In this document: piece by piece, positions 53,820 to 61,844 of the stretch
Layout of the letters: every line of letters begins with the position of its first letter
How positions within the stretch are numbered: position 1 is the stretch's first letter
From: Pelomicrobium methylotrophicum
GTDB taxonomy: Bacteria > Pseudomonadota > Gammaproteobacteria > Burkholderiales > UBA6910
Assembly: GCF_008014345.1 (NCBI RefSeq)
Contig: NZ_VPFL01000001.1
Location: forward strand, 1 to 64,000
Reading direction: 5' to 3'
DNA length: 64,000 nucleotides
The notes under the pieces: model-generated
What the model was told of the DNA's origin: nothing
Databases searched by the model: none
Seen by the model: the letters and a program-made list of their open reading frames with translations, nothing else
Translations under genes and position numbers: made by a program

Positions 53820-54383
53820 ATGGACGAACCTCTGACGCCCAACCCCTCCCATGAACGGTCCGCCCGCGGCGGCGCCGATTCCGACGCGGCGCTCGATGCG
53901 GCGTTGCGCGCGGCGCTCACCCATGATCCGCCCGGGTTCGATCCCAAGGCGCACTACCGGCGCATCCGGGAGGGAATCGCCGGCGCGGGCCTCCGGAGGT
54001 GGCGCGATGGGTGGGCGCGTTGGCGCGAGCTTCGCGCGCGCGCCTGGGTGCCGGCCGTCTCGTTCGGGCTCGGCGCCGCCTGCGCCGCCGTCCTGATCCT
54101 GGCGCTGCGCGCGGGGATGCCGCAGCCGCCTGAGGTGATCGAACCCCTAAGCCAGGTGCTGCCCGACGGGCCACCGGCAGGCGTGGTGTTGCAGGTGCGC
54201 TTCCGCGACGACATCGCGCTGTCCACCCTGCGTGCCAGCCTGCGGGCGGTGGATGCCGAAGTGATCGGGGGCCCCAGCGCCCTGGGCATCTGGCGCATCC
54301 GGGTGCCGTCCGAGGCGGAGGAGCGCAGCCTGCGCACCCTGGCGGCCGATCCGGCCGTGCTGCAGGTGCAACCCGAGCCATGA
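53820..54383 (+). CDS. putative anti-sigma factor with a subtilase-prodomain-like periplasmic domain
   Basis: This 187-aa protein has a cytoplasmic part (1-75), one membrane helix (about 76-97, AWVPAVSFGLGAACAAVLIL) and a periplasmic domain (121-187). That domain, GVVLQVRFRDDIALSTLRAS then GPSALGIWRIRVP and AADPAVLQVQPEP, has the beta-alpha-beta-beta-alpha-beta layout of subtilase propeptides. Its neighbours, a sigma factor upstream and a subtilase overlapping it by four bases downstream, support an anti-sigma role regulated by the protease. An in-frame GTG at 53772 is an alternative start overlapping the sigma gene. Confidence 0.65.
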   Translation: MDEPLTPNPSHERSARGGADSDAALDAALRAALTHDPPGFDPKAHYRRIREGIAGAGLRRWRDGWARWRELRARAWVPAVSFGLGAACAAVLILALRAGMPQPPEVIEPLSQVLPDGPPAGVVLQVRFRDDIALSTLRASLRAVDAEVIGGPSALGIWRIRVPSEAEERSLRTLAADPAVLQVQPEP

Positions 54384-55639
54384 AGCCGGTGCGCCGCTTG
54401 CGCCGGCTGGCCGCCGCCCTGGCCGTGGCGGTGGCGGGCGCGGCTTGGGCGCAGCAGGGGGTGCCCGAATCGCCATCACCGCGCGGCGGCGCCCACGGCG
54501 GCATCGGCATCCAGGTGGACCTCGGCGCCCTATGGCGTGCGATCGCCTCGCGCCGGCCGGCCGGGCAGGAAGACGCCTACGTCCCCGGCCAGATCGTCGG
54601 CGTCTGGGGTGATGACGAACCGCTCGATGCGGAGTCAATCGCCCGTGCGGTCGGCGCCCGGCTGTTGGGCTCGCAACGCTTGGACGCGCTGGCGTTGGTG
54701 CTGGTCGTCCTGGAGGTGCCGGAGGATCAAACCGACGCGGCCCTGCAACGGCTTCGCGCGCGCTTTCCCGCGGCGGTGTTCGACCGTCACGTCATCTACA
54801 CGGCGGCCGAAGGCCCCCATGAGGCCAGCCGCCAGCCCCTGCGCTATAGCGCGCGGCTCATCAAGGCGCCCGAGGTGCCGCCGCGGCTCTCCGCGCCGGT
54901 GCGCATCGGCATCGTGGACGGTGCGCCCGATCCCGCCATCGGCCTGGAGGCGGAAAGCATCGCCCTGCTGCCCCTGGTCGAGGCGCCCGCGGGGGTGGAG
55001 CACGCCACTGCGGTGGCCTGCCTGCTCGCCTGCGCGCCCGCCACCGGCGCGCCGGGTCTCGCGCGTGGCGCGGGCCTGGTGTTTGCCGCGGTGCTGGCGG
55101 CCGACCGCTCAGGCCGGGCACGCAGCGACACCTACACCGTCGCGCGTGGGCTCGACGCCCTGGTGGGCCGGCGGGTGGAGCTGGTGCACATGAGCCTGGG
55201 CGGCGCGGCGGATGCCGTGCTCGCCCGCGTGGTGGAGCGCGTGTTGCCCAAGGTGCGGGGCTTCGTCGCCGCCGGCGGCAACGGCGGACCGGAAGGCCCT
55301 GCGCCGTTTCCGGCCACCCACCCCGGCGTGATCGCCGTGGCGGCGGTGGACGCCGACGCCAAGCCCTGGCGCGGCGGCACCCGCGGCCCCCACATCGCCA
55401 TCGCCGCGCCCGGTGTGGACCTGTGGCTGCCGGTGGGCGGCGGACGATATTTCACCGGCACGTCCTTTGCGGCGCCTTTTGTGACGGCCGCGCTGGCCGT
55501 GCGGGCCTCCCATGGGCAATCCACGGAAGCGACCGCCCTGTGCATGGATGCGATCGACCTGCCCCCGGCCGGTCGCGACGACGCCACCGGCTGCGGCCTG
55601 CTGCAGTGGCCGCGCGTAAAGGATCCGAAAAACAATTGA
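54380..55639 (+). CDS. secreted subtilisin-like serine protease (S8)
   Basis: This 419-aa protein has a signal peptide (LAAALAVAVAGAAWA), a prodomain (about 65-142: YVPGQIVGVWGDDEPLDAES, GARLLGSQRLDALALVLVVL) and an S8 catalytic domain. The triad is Asp180 (VRIGIVDGAPDP), His208 (GVEHATAVACL) and Ser362 (YFTGTSFAAPFVTAA), with the oxyanion Asn301 (AAGGNGGPEG). Two cysteines (216, and a second late one in MDAIDL..GCGLL) may pair. It follows the putative anti-sigma gene by translational overlap. Confidence 0.88.
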   Translation: MKPVRRLRRLAAALAVAVAGAAWAQQGVPESPSPRGGAHGGIGIQVDLGALWRAIASRRPAGQEDAYVPGQIVGVWGDDEPLDAESIARAVGARLLGSQRLDALALVLVVLEVPEDQTDAALQRLRARFPAAVFDRHVIYTAAEGPHEASRQPLRYSARLIKAPEVPPRLSAPVRIGIVDGAPDPAIGLEAESIALLPLVEAPAGVEHATAVACLLACAPATGAPGLARGAGLVFAAVLAADRSGRARSDTYTVARGLDALVGRRVELVHMSLGGAADAVLARVVERVLPKVRGFVAAGGNGGPEGPAPFPATHPGVIAVAAVDADAKPWRGGTRGPHIAIAAPGVDLWLPVGGGRYFTGTSFAAPFVTAALAVRASHGQSTEATALCMDAIDLPPAGRDDATGCGLLQWPRVKDPKNN

Positions 55640-55731
55640 AGAAATGGGATGCTTCCTGCGACTCAGCATCCGGAACGCCATGCTTCATTCGCGTTCCGTG
55701 CCGAGTTCAACCTGCTGTGAGGAGAAACGCC

Positions 55732-55761
55732 ATGATCCGCATCGCGCATACTTGTCGTTGA
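55732..55761 (+). other. short coding stub with a ribosome site
   Basis: A good ribosome site (GAGGAGAAA) precedes ATG, but the frame ends after nine codons (MIRIAHTCR). With a similar stub at 57235 it looks like the 5' end of a deleted gene. No longer frame is seen in 55640-55838. Confidence 0.3.
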
Positions 55762-55838
55762 AGAAAACCGCGTTTTCCCGCGACTCACGAGATGCAAGAG
55801 GCACTTTCTTGCAATGAACCCAATCCTACGATAGGAGA

Positions 55839-56339
55839 ATGAAGATGACCATTCATCGTCCCGCCATCGCCGGCTCCCTTGTCGTGGCCCTGTTGCTCGG
55901 CAGCATCCAAGCCTGGGGCGAGCAAAAGCCTGCTCCGACAAATCCGGGTCAATCCACAGGTACGCCGACGTCCACGCCGACCCATACCGTGCCTGCCGCG
56001 CCGGCACCAGGCAACATCACCATCAAGACCAAATCGAGCCCGGCAGTGGCGCCCCAAAACCCCGGGCAGATCGAGGAGCGCAGTGCTAATCCCGGCCAGC
56101 CTTCCGGCACGCCAACGTCCACGCCGGCAGCACCGTCTGTTGGTTCACAGCCGGCAAAAGACATCAAACCCGACGGTGTTACTCAAATCGGAGGTAATCC
56201 TGGTAACTCCTGGGATCCTCAGGGCAAATGCTATGTTGGACTACCGCCGAAACATTATCGGTGCCCCCAGGGTCAAGTGATGGTCGACCTTGATCCATCA
56301 CCGAAAGTGTGCTGGCGTTGCGTAGTTCCGATGGAGTAA
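55839..56339 (+). CDS. secreted Pro/Thr-rich protein with C-terminal Cys cluster
   Basis: This 166-aa protein has a signal peptide (AGSLVVALLLGSIQAWG) and a low-complexity region with the motif NPGQ(S/P)(T/S)GTPTSTP occurring twice plus shortened copies. It ends in a compact Cys-rich segment (CYVGLPPKHYRCPQGQVMVD then CWRC). AGGAG precedes ATG 55839. I do not recognise the family. It lies downstream of the subtilase and may be exported or surface-attached. Confidence 0.65.
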   Translation: MKMTIHRPAIAGSLVVALLLGSIQAWGEQKPAPTNPGQSTGTPTSTPTHTVPAAPAPGNITIKTKSSPAVAPQNPGQIEERSANPGQPSGTPTSTPAAPSVGSQPAKDIKPDGVTQIGGNPGNSWDPQGKCYVGLPPKHYRCPQGQVMVDLDPSPKVCWRCVVPME

Positions 56340-56410
56340 CCGTTTCAACCCTCCCTGGGTGCCTCTCCGGCGCCCGGGGTTTTGCTGAATCTATACCGAG
56401 GGATGAAGCC

Positions 56411-57223
56411 ATGAAGGATTTACCGAGTCGGCCAAGACGGCTGCGCCGCTGCGCCGCAGCCGCCGCGTGGCAGGCGGTGGTCGCGCTGGCTATCGCAGCG
56501 CTCGTGGTCGGCTGTTCGACCACGCCCACCTTGGGTGGCGACGATCTCATGACGGCGGGCGCCGCCGGGGGCGAGCGGGCGGTGGAAGCGGCCGAGCAAC
56601 TGGAGCGCTGCACGGAGCCGCTGGGCACCGTGGGCTTGACCGACACCGGCGACCCGTTTGTTCCTATCGTGCGCATGATCGTCCAGCAGTCGAATTGCTT
56701 TATCGTCGTCGAGCGCGGGCGCGCCTACAACAACGTGGACTTCGAGCGGCAGCTCAAACAGGCGGGCCTCACCCGCAACGCGCAGGCGCAAGAGCGGACG
56801 GGCGGTGCGTTGCTTTCGGCCGACTACACCCTCGTGCCCTCGGTCACCTTCGCCGAACCTTCAGGATTTGCCTTGAGCACCGGGCTGGGCGGGTTGTTCG
56901 GCCGCAGTTCGAACAAGATGGACACCTCCGCCCAAGTCCAGGCCTTGGGGGCATCGACGACCCTGCTGTTGCTGGACAACGCGAGTGGCGCGCAGATCGT
57001 GGCCGCGCAAGGCAGCGCCAAGAACTACAACCTGGGCGCGGGCGTGGGCGTGTTGGGCGGTCTGATTGCCGGCGTCAACGCCTATGCCAACACGCCGCAG
57101 GGCAAGATCGTGGCGGCGGCGTTCCTGGATGCCTACAACAAGCTTGTGCTCGCCGCCCGGCAATACGCCCCGCAAAAGGCTCAGGGGGCCGTCGGACAAG
57201 GCGGCAAACTCAAAGGACCGTAA
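56411..57223 (+). CDS. CsgG-family outer-membrane lipoprotein
   Basis: This 270-aa protein has a lipobox (LVVGC, Cys near residue 34 from ATG 56411). The mature part resembles CsgG-like proteins: IVRMIVQQSNCFIVVERGRA, LLSADYTLVPSVTFAE, and LLLLDNASGAQIVAAQGSA. CsgG forms a secretion pore for curli; related lipoproteins serve other exported polymers or act in envelope maintenance. No csgA/csgB genes are nearby. It follows the proline-rich protein by 71 bases on the same strand. Confidence 0.8.
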   Translation: MKDLPSRPRRLRRCAAAAAWQAVVALAIAALVVGCSTTPTLGGDDLMTAGAAGGERAVEAAEQLERCTEPLGTVGLTDTGDPFVPIVRMIVQQSNCFIVVERGRAYNNVDFERQLKQAGLTRNAQAQERTGGALLSADYTLVPSVTFAEPSGFALSTGLGGLFGRSSNKMDTSAQVQALGASTTLLLLDNASGAQIVAAQGSAKNYNLGAGVGVLGGLIAGVNAYANTPQGKIVAAAFLDAYNKLVLAARQYAPQKAQGAVGQGGKLKGP

Positions 57224-57234
57224 AGGAGATCGAC

Positions 57235-57610
57235 ATGAACAAGAGACTCACGGGAACGCTTTTTTCAGCTTGACCCGCAGCCCGAAACGGAAGGCGTGTA
57301 TAGCACCGACGGCACCGTTGCCGACTATCTTGCCAGTCAAGGGACCGCCCCCTATCTCGCGGTCGTCGAACGTTACCGGCGGTTGCGCGACCGGATGAAT
57401 GCGGTGCTGCAAGACATCGCGGGCGAAGACGGGGCCGAAGCAGCGATTGCAGCCGATCGCGCAGCCCTTCTCGATGCTCTTGCTTCGAGCGATTGGATGG
57501 ACATCGATACGGTAACCACTCGCTTTTGTGAACGTCACGGCCTGGCCATGGTGCACCCTGCCGGGCGCACCCTAGAAAAAGACCGGCCTTACGGCCGGTC
57601 CTATTATTGA
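57235..57610 (+). pseudogene. hypothetical gene broken at a T6 run
   Basis: AAGGAGATC precedes ATG 57235, but this frame stops after 12 codons. In the next frame, directly after the T6 run at about 57259-57264, a long frame reads FQLDPQPETEGVYSTDGTVA, DYLASQGTAPYLAVVERYRR and ends at 57610. It may be one gene with a one-base slip in TTTTTT (mutation, transcriptional slippage or sequencing error). The stop codon lies inside the IS630 end, so the C-terminus is also altered. The family is unknown. Confidence 0.55.
57581..57600. terminator. hairpin, probable terminator
   Basis: GACCGGCC-TTAC-GGCCGGTC is a perfect eight-base-pair stem followed by CTATTATT. The T-run has been interrupted or replaced by the IS630 insertion seven bases downstream. 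Confidence 0.6.
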
Positions 57611-58703
57611 GAATTACATAACGTCATGACAACCTTTTTCTCCCTGATGCGTTATATCGATGTTGCGATTGCATCGAGGAGAGATCATGGCGGTCAAGAT
57701 GGACGAGGCGGCAAAACGGCGGGTGCGTGCGGGCCGGTTGCTGCTGAAAGGCAAGAAGCCTGCGGAAGTGGCGGCCATAGTCGGGGCGCCGCGGCAGACC
57801 GTATATCGCTGGCTGGGCGTATTGCAGGAGAAAGGCATCGATGGACTGCGCGAGATGAGCAAAGGCGGCCGTCCCTCCCGGATGAGGGCCGGGCAGCTCG
57901 AGGAACTTCGCCAAGCCTTGCTGGCCGGACCGATAGCGGCCGGGTACGGCACCGATTTGTGGACGCTCAAGCGGGTGCGCCTGCTGATCGAGAAGCGCTT
58001 CGGCATCAAGTACAGCGAGGTCCAAGTCTGGCGCATTCTGGGTGCCATGGGTTTCTCCAACCAGAAGCCCGAGAGGCGTGCCATCGAGCGCAACGAGGAA
58101 GCCGTGGCGCATTGGAAGAAGCGCACTTGGCCTGTGCTCAAAAAAAAGCCCGGCGGGAAGGCCGCGTAATCGTCTTCATCGACGAATCTGGTCTGTCCGA
58201 GCGGCCTACGCGCGTTCGCACCTGGGCGCCCAAGGGGCAGACGCCGGTGATTCAGTTCCACTTCAACTGGAAGCAACTGTCGATGATCGCCGGGGTGAGC
58301 TTCACGAACGCCTACTTCCGGCTGCATGAGGGATCGATCAAGAGTGCGCAGATCGTCGATTTCCTGGAAGAACTGGTCAGGCAGATCGGTCGCAAGCTCC
58401 TGATCATCTGGGACGGACTCAAGGCGCACCGCTCCCGTGTTGTGCGGGACTACGTCGATGGTCTCGATGGAAAGATCGAATTGGCCTTTCTGCCACCCTA
58501 CGCGCCGGAGCTCAACCCGGTCGAGTATCTGTGGGCCTGGCTCAAGCGTCATGCCTTGGCGAACTACTGCCCCGATTCCCTTGCCGAACTGGCCACGACT
58601 GCACGTGGCAAGCTCAGGTCGGCGCAACGGCGTACCACCCTCATCGCCGCCTTCTGGAAACAGGCTGAATTGTTCTGATGTCACGATATTATGTAATTCT
58701 CAA
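57607..58703 (+). mobile_element. complete IS630-family element
   Basis: The 1097-bp element starts TTGAGAATTACATAA and ends with the exact complement, TTATGTAATTCTCAA. Both ends are flanked by TA (57605-57606 and 58704-58705), the IS630/Tc1-mariner target duplication. The near-perfect ends and full transposase suggest a recent insertion. Confidence 0.93.
57687..58678 (+). CDS. IS630-family transposase, two frames with a -1 shift at A8
   Basis: The first frame (57687-58169) encodes an HTH domain (VAAIVGAPRQTVYRWLGVLQ and ITKVR-like winged helix, WRILGAMGFS). The second, entered by a -1 shift at A8 (58140-58147), encodes the DDE domain: VIVFIDESGLSERPTRVRTW (first Asp), IIWDGLKAHRS (second Asp) and LPPYAPELNPVEYLWAWLKR (Glu). 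The slippery A run suits programmed frameshifting, known for IS630 elements, so the enzyme may be active. Confidence 0.9.
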
Positions 58704-58718
58704 TAAAGGCGGCTTGCA

Positions 58719-59105
58719 TCAACGGCGCTCGTTTCGATCCTCGTGGTCGTCATCATCCTCGGCCTCCATGGCGAGGACCTTGGCGTTACCGGCATCGACG
58801 GCGACTTCGGTGACGCCTGTGGCGTGCTTGACGTCGATCTGCCAGACCAGGTAACCGTCTTCGTCGTCGAGCTTGGCCTTGACCACCTCGCCCGACAGGG
58901 CGGCGAGCGCGGCCGCTTCGGCTTCCTGTTGCGCGACCTTGGCGTGCTTGGCGAATTCGGCCTGCGATTCGACGCCACGCGGCAGCTTGATGCTGGAGGA
59001 CTTTACCTCGTCCGGGAAGTCGATCGCGCCAGTGGCAAGGGCCGTGCCAGTGCCCAGTGCGGCGACGAGGCTCAGGGCGGTAAGGGCTTGAGTGCTGCGT
59101 TTCAT
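58719..59105 (-). CDS. secreted PepSY-domain protein
   Basis: This 128-aa protein has a signal peptide (TALSLVAALGTGTALA) and one PepSY domain (AEAAALAALSGEVVKAKLDD then GYLVWQIDVKHATGVTEVAV), ending in an acidic tail (EAEDDDDHED). Such small PepSY proteins are often regulated by a neighbouring two-component system, here divergent at 59494. They are thought to bind metals or modulate proteases; the acidic tail suggests cation binding. Confidence 0.8.
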   Translation of the reverse strand: MKRSTQALTALSLVAALGTGTALATGAIDFPDEVKSSSIKLPRGVESQAEFAKHAKVAQQEAEAAALAALSGEVVKAKLDDEDGYLVWQIDVKHATGVTEVAVDAGNAKVLAMEAEDDDDHEDRNERR

Positions 59106-59253
59106 GATGCTTTCCTTTCGTTGAAAGCCGGCGGTATTGCCGTGATGTGAAGATTACGCAGCGAGACTCGCGGAAGCCTGACGCCCACATTACCATTCGG
59201 TGAGGTTCAACCCAATGCGCTGGCGGCTGATTGGGGGCGCGGGGCGGTGGTTG

Positions 59254-59412
59254 TCAGCAGCAGGTCCAGGCTACCCCCGCCACGGCGGCAAAGTCGAGAT
59301 AACCGCGGTGGGCGGCGTAGCCGGCGAGCAGGAGCAGCGTCTCCCCCTCCAGCAGGCAGCCGAGAAAGACCGCTAGCAGTCCATATCGGCTGATCAGCAG
59401 GGCAAGGTCCAT
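59254..59412 (-). pseudogene. 5' fragment of a DedA-family membrane protein gene
   Basis: From ATG at 59412 the minus strand reads MDLALLISRYGLLAVFLGCL, LEGETLLLLAGYAAHRGYLD, FAAVAGVAWTCC and stops. This is the start of a DedA/SNARE-associated protein, including the EGE motif, cut off after about 50 residues. It lies within the PepSY/regulator intergenic region. Confidence 0.75.
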
Positions 59413-59493
59413 GCAGCATGGTCAAAGTATCGATCGACCGGTATCTTATACATGCCTTGGGCGAAGCTGGCCGTTTCTGTCTCATCTTGTCAC

Positions 59494-60177
59494 ATGCATC
59501 TGCTCATCGTCGAAGACGATCGCGCCGCCGCCGACTATTTGCGTCAGGGCCTGACCGAGGCGGGGCATGTGGTGGACGTGGCCTTCGATGGCGAGAGCGG
59601 ATTGATGCTGGCGCTGGAGGGCAGGCATGACGTGCTGGTGGTCGATCGCATGCTGCCGCGCCGCGACGGTTTGACCCTCATCCGCATGCTGCGCGCCGGT
59701 GGATCGACCACCCCGGTGCTGGTGCTTTCCGCCCTGGGGCAGGTGGATCAGCGCGTCGAGGGCTTGCGCGCCGGTGGCGACGATTATCTAGTCAAGCCCT
59801 ACGCCTTCAGCGAATTGCTCGCCCGCGTCGAGGCCCTGGGCCGGCGCGGACATTCGCCCAACGCCGCGGCACCGAGCGTGCTCAGGGTGGCCGATCTGGA
59901 GTACGACCTGGAACGGCGGCGCGTCACTCGCGCCGGTCGTCTCATCCGTCTGCAGCCGCGCGAGCTGCGCCTGCTCGAATACCTCATGCGCCGCGCCGGG
60001 CGGGTGGTCACTCGCACCATGCTGCTGGAGCAGGTGTGGGACTTGAGCTTCGACCCGCAGACCAACGTGGTGGACAGCCAAATCAGCCGCCTGCGTGCCA
60101 AGATCGATCGCGATTTCGACCGCCCCCTGCTGCATACCCTGCGCGGCATCGGCTACCGGCTGGGAGATGAGACCTGA
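59494..60177 (+). CDS. OmpR-family response regulator
   Basis: This 227-aa protein has a receiver domain (HLLIVEDDRAAADYLRQGLT; phospho-acceptor Asp in DVLVVDRMLP; Lys in YLVKPYAFSELLAR) and a winged-helix DNA-binding domain (LQPRELRLLEYLMRRAGRVV, QISRLRAKIDRDFD). ATG 59494 (MHLLIVEDD) is the domain start. It overlaps the kinase gene by one base. The divergent PepSY gene is a likely target. Confidence 0.95.
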   Translation: MHLLIVEDDRAAADYLRQGLTEAGHVVDVAFDGESGLMLALEGRHDVLVVDRMLPRRDGLTLIRMLRAGGSTTPVLVLSALGQVDQRVEGLRAGGDDYLVKPYAFSELLARVEALGRRGHSPNAAAPSVLRVADLEYDLERRRVTRAGRLIRLQPRELRLLEYLMRRAGRVVTRTMLLEQVWDLSFDPQTNVVDSQISRLRAKIDRDFDRPLLHTLRGIGYRLGDET

Positions 60178-61586
60178 TGTGGTCCCGCGCCCGGGCGCTG
60201 CTGCGCACCACGGCCTTGCGCATGGCCTTGCGCCATGCCCTGCTGCAAGTGCTGGCGCTGGCGGCCATGCTGGTCGCGCTGTTTGTCGTGCTCGACCGCT
60301 ATGCCGTGCGCCAGATCGACTCGGCCCTGCTCGGTGAGGCGCGCGCCCTGGCCGCTCTGCCGGCGGAGCACAGAGTCGAGAGCGTGGCTCTCCTGGCACA
60401 GTTGCGCGGCGAGGATCACCGGCTACGCCATTACCGCCTTGAGGACGCGACGGGCCGCCGCCTGGCGGGCAGCCTGCCCCGTTGGCCCGAAGACTTGCCG
60501 GCGGATGCCCGGGTGCGCCGGGTGGCACTCGAGCTGCCCCACGAGGCGGGGGAAGATCATGATGTCCGCGCCCGACTGCCCAGTGTCGGACTCGCCCTGC
60601 CCGGCGGCGGGCGTCTGCTGGTGGCTCAAGCGCCTGGCGAGATCGAGGATCTGCGCGAGGTGGCCTTCGGCCTGGCGGCGGCCATGCTGGCCCTGGCCGC
60701 GCTGCTGGCGTTGACGCTGGGGGTGTTGCTTGGCTGGCGCTGGCTCTCCCGCATCGAGGCGATCAATACCGTGGCCGCCCGCATCGCCGCTGGCGACCTC
60801 TCCCAGCGCGTGCAAAGCCGTGGCCAGGGGGACGAATTCGATCTGTTGGCAGGCCATTTGAACGCCATGCTGGCACGCATCGAAGCGGCGGTGGCGGGCA
60901 TGCGCGAGGTCTCCGACCACGTCGCCCACGACCTGCGCCGGCCGCTGGCGCGCCTCAAGACGCGCATCGAGGTGGCGCTGCGTCAGCCGCGCGACGCCGC
61001 CAACTACCGTACCATTCTGAAAGAGACCTTGCAGGATAGCGAGGAGATCCTGGCCACCTTCGAGTCCCTGCTCACCATCGCTCGTCTGGAAGCGGGCAGT
61101 GAACTCGTCGCGATGCAACCCTTCGATCTGGCCGCCGTGGTGCGGGACGTTGCCGAGCTGTATGCCGCCCAGGCCGAAGAGGGCGGCCGCCCGTTCACCC
61201 CTCCGGCGGCGCCAGCGACGCCTGTGGCCGGCTCGGCCGCGCTCGTCGCCCAGGCCCTGGCCAATCTGCTCGACAACGCTTTCAAATATACTCCGCCACA
61301 CAGCCCGATCGAAATCGATCTCGTACGGGCCGATGGCCAGGCCCAGCTCGCCGTCATCGACCACGGCGGTGGCCTGTCCGACGCCGACAAGGCACGGCTC
61401 GTCGCGCGCTTCGCGCGAGGCGATGCCGCGCGCAGCCAGCCGGGCAGCGGGCTTGGGTTGGCGCTTGCCGCCGCCGTTGCCCGTGCCCACGGCGGCCGGC
61501 TCGTTCTCACTGACACCCCCGGCGGTGGGCTCACCGCCCGGCTCGATCTACCGCTGGTGAAGGAAGAGGCGTCACGTCCGACCTGA
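60177..61586 (+). CDS. sensor histidine kinase
   Basis: This 469-aa protein has two membrane segments (about 27-45 and 160-185), a periplasmic sensor between them, a HAMP domain (LSRIEAINTVAARIAAGDLS), an H-box (SDHVAHDLRRPLARLKTRIE), an N-box (QALANLLDNAFKYTP) and G-boxes (DHGGGLSDADK, GSGLGLALAAAVARAHGG). It is coupled to the OmpR-type regulator. The ligand is unknown; the PepSY partner hints at a metal or pH signal. Confidence 0.95.
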   Translation: MWSRARALLRTTALRMALRHALLQVLALAAMLVALFVVLDRYAVRQIDSALLGEARALAALPAEHRVESVALLAQLRGEDHRLRHYRLEDATGRRLAGSLPRWPEDLPADARVRRVALELPHEAGEDHDVRARLPSVGLALPGGGRLLVAQAPGEIEDLREVAFGLAAAMLALAALLALTLGVLLGWRWLSRIEAINTVAARIAAGDLSQRVQSRGQGDEFDLLAGHLNAMLARIEAAVAGMREVSDHVAHDLRRPLARLKTRIEVALRQPRDAANYRTILKETLQDSEEILATFESLLTIARLEAGSELVAMQPFDLAAVVRDVAELYAAQAEEGGRPFTPPAAPATPVAGSAALVAQALANLLDNAFKYTPPHSPIEIDLVRADGQAQLAVIDHGGGLSDADKARLVARFARGDAARSQPGSGLGLALAAAVARAHGGRLVLTDTPGGGLTARLDLPLVKEEASRPT

Positions 61587-61810
61587 GCGATCCGCGCGTG
61601 TTGTTCGCCGCCGAGCGCCCCCTGCCCGGGAACCGCGCCGCCGTCGGTCTGGCGGGCTTCGGCTTTCTGGTGGAACGCTTTGGCTTGTTGCTGCCCGTTG
61701 TGATGGGCACCGGTCCTGAGCCTTGGCACTGGCCATCGGCGCGGTCTTCATCCCGCTCGGCGTGGCAATCGGTGTGCTTTCGCTGGATGCTCGATGCGCG
61801 GATAGGGCGC
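61574..61810 (+). pseudogene. DUF202 (YidH-like) membrane protein remnant
   Basis: Reading from SDLSDPRVLFAAERPLPGNR to AAVGLAGFGFLVERFGLLLP and VVMGTGPEPWHW matches the start of a DUF202 protein. The rest is lost through frame changes. Its 5' end overlaps the kinase gene, so it was once the third gene of that operon. Confidence 0.7.
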
Positions 61811-61844
61811 AAAATATGTGCTCGCCATCCTTATTCGAAGCTGT

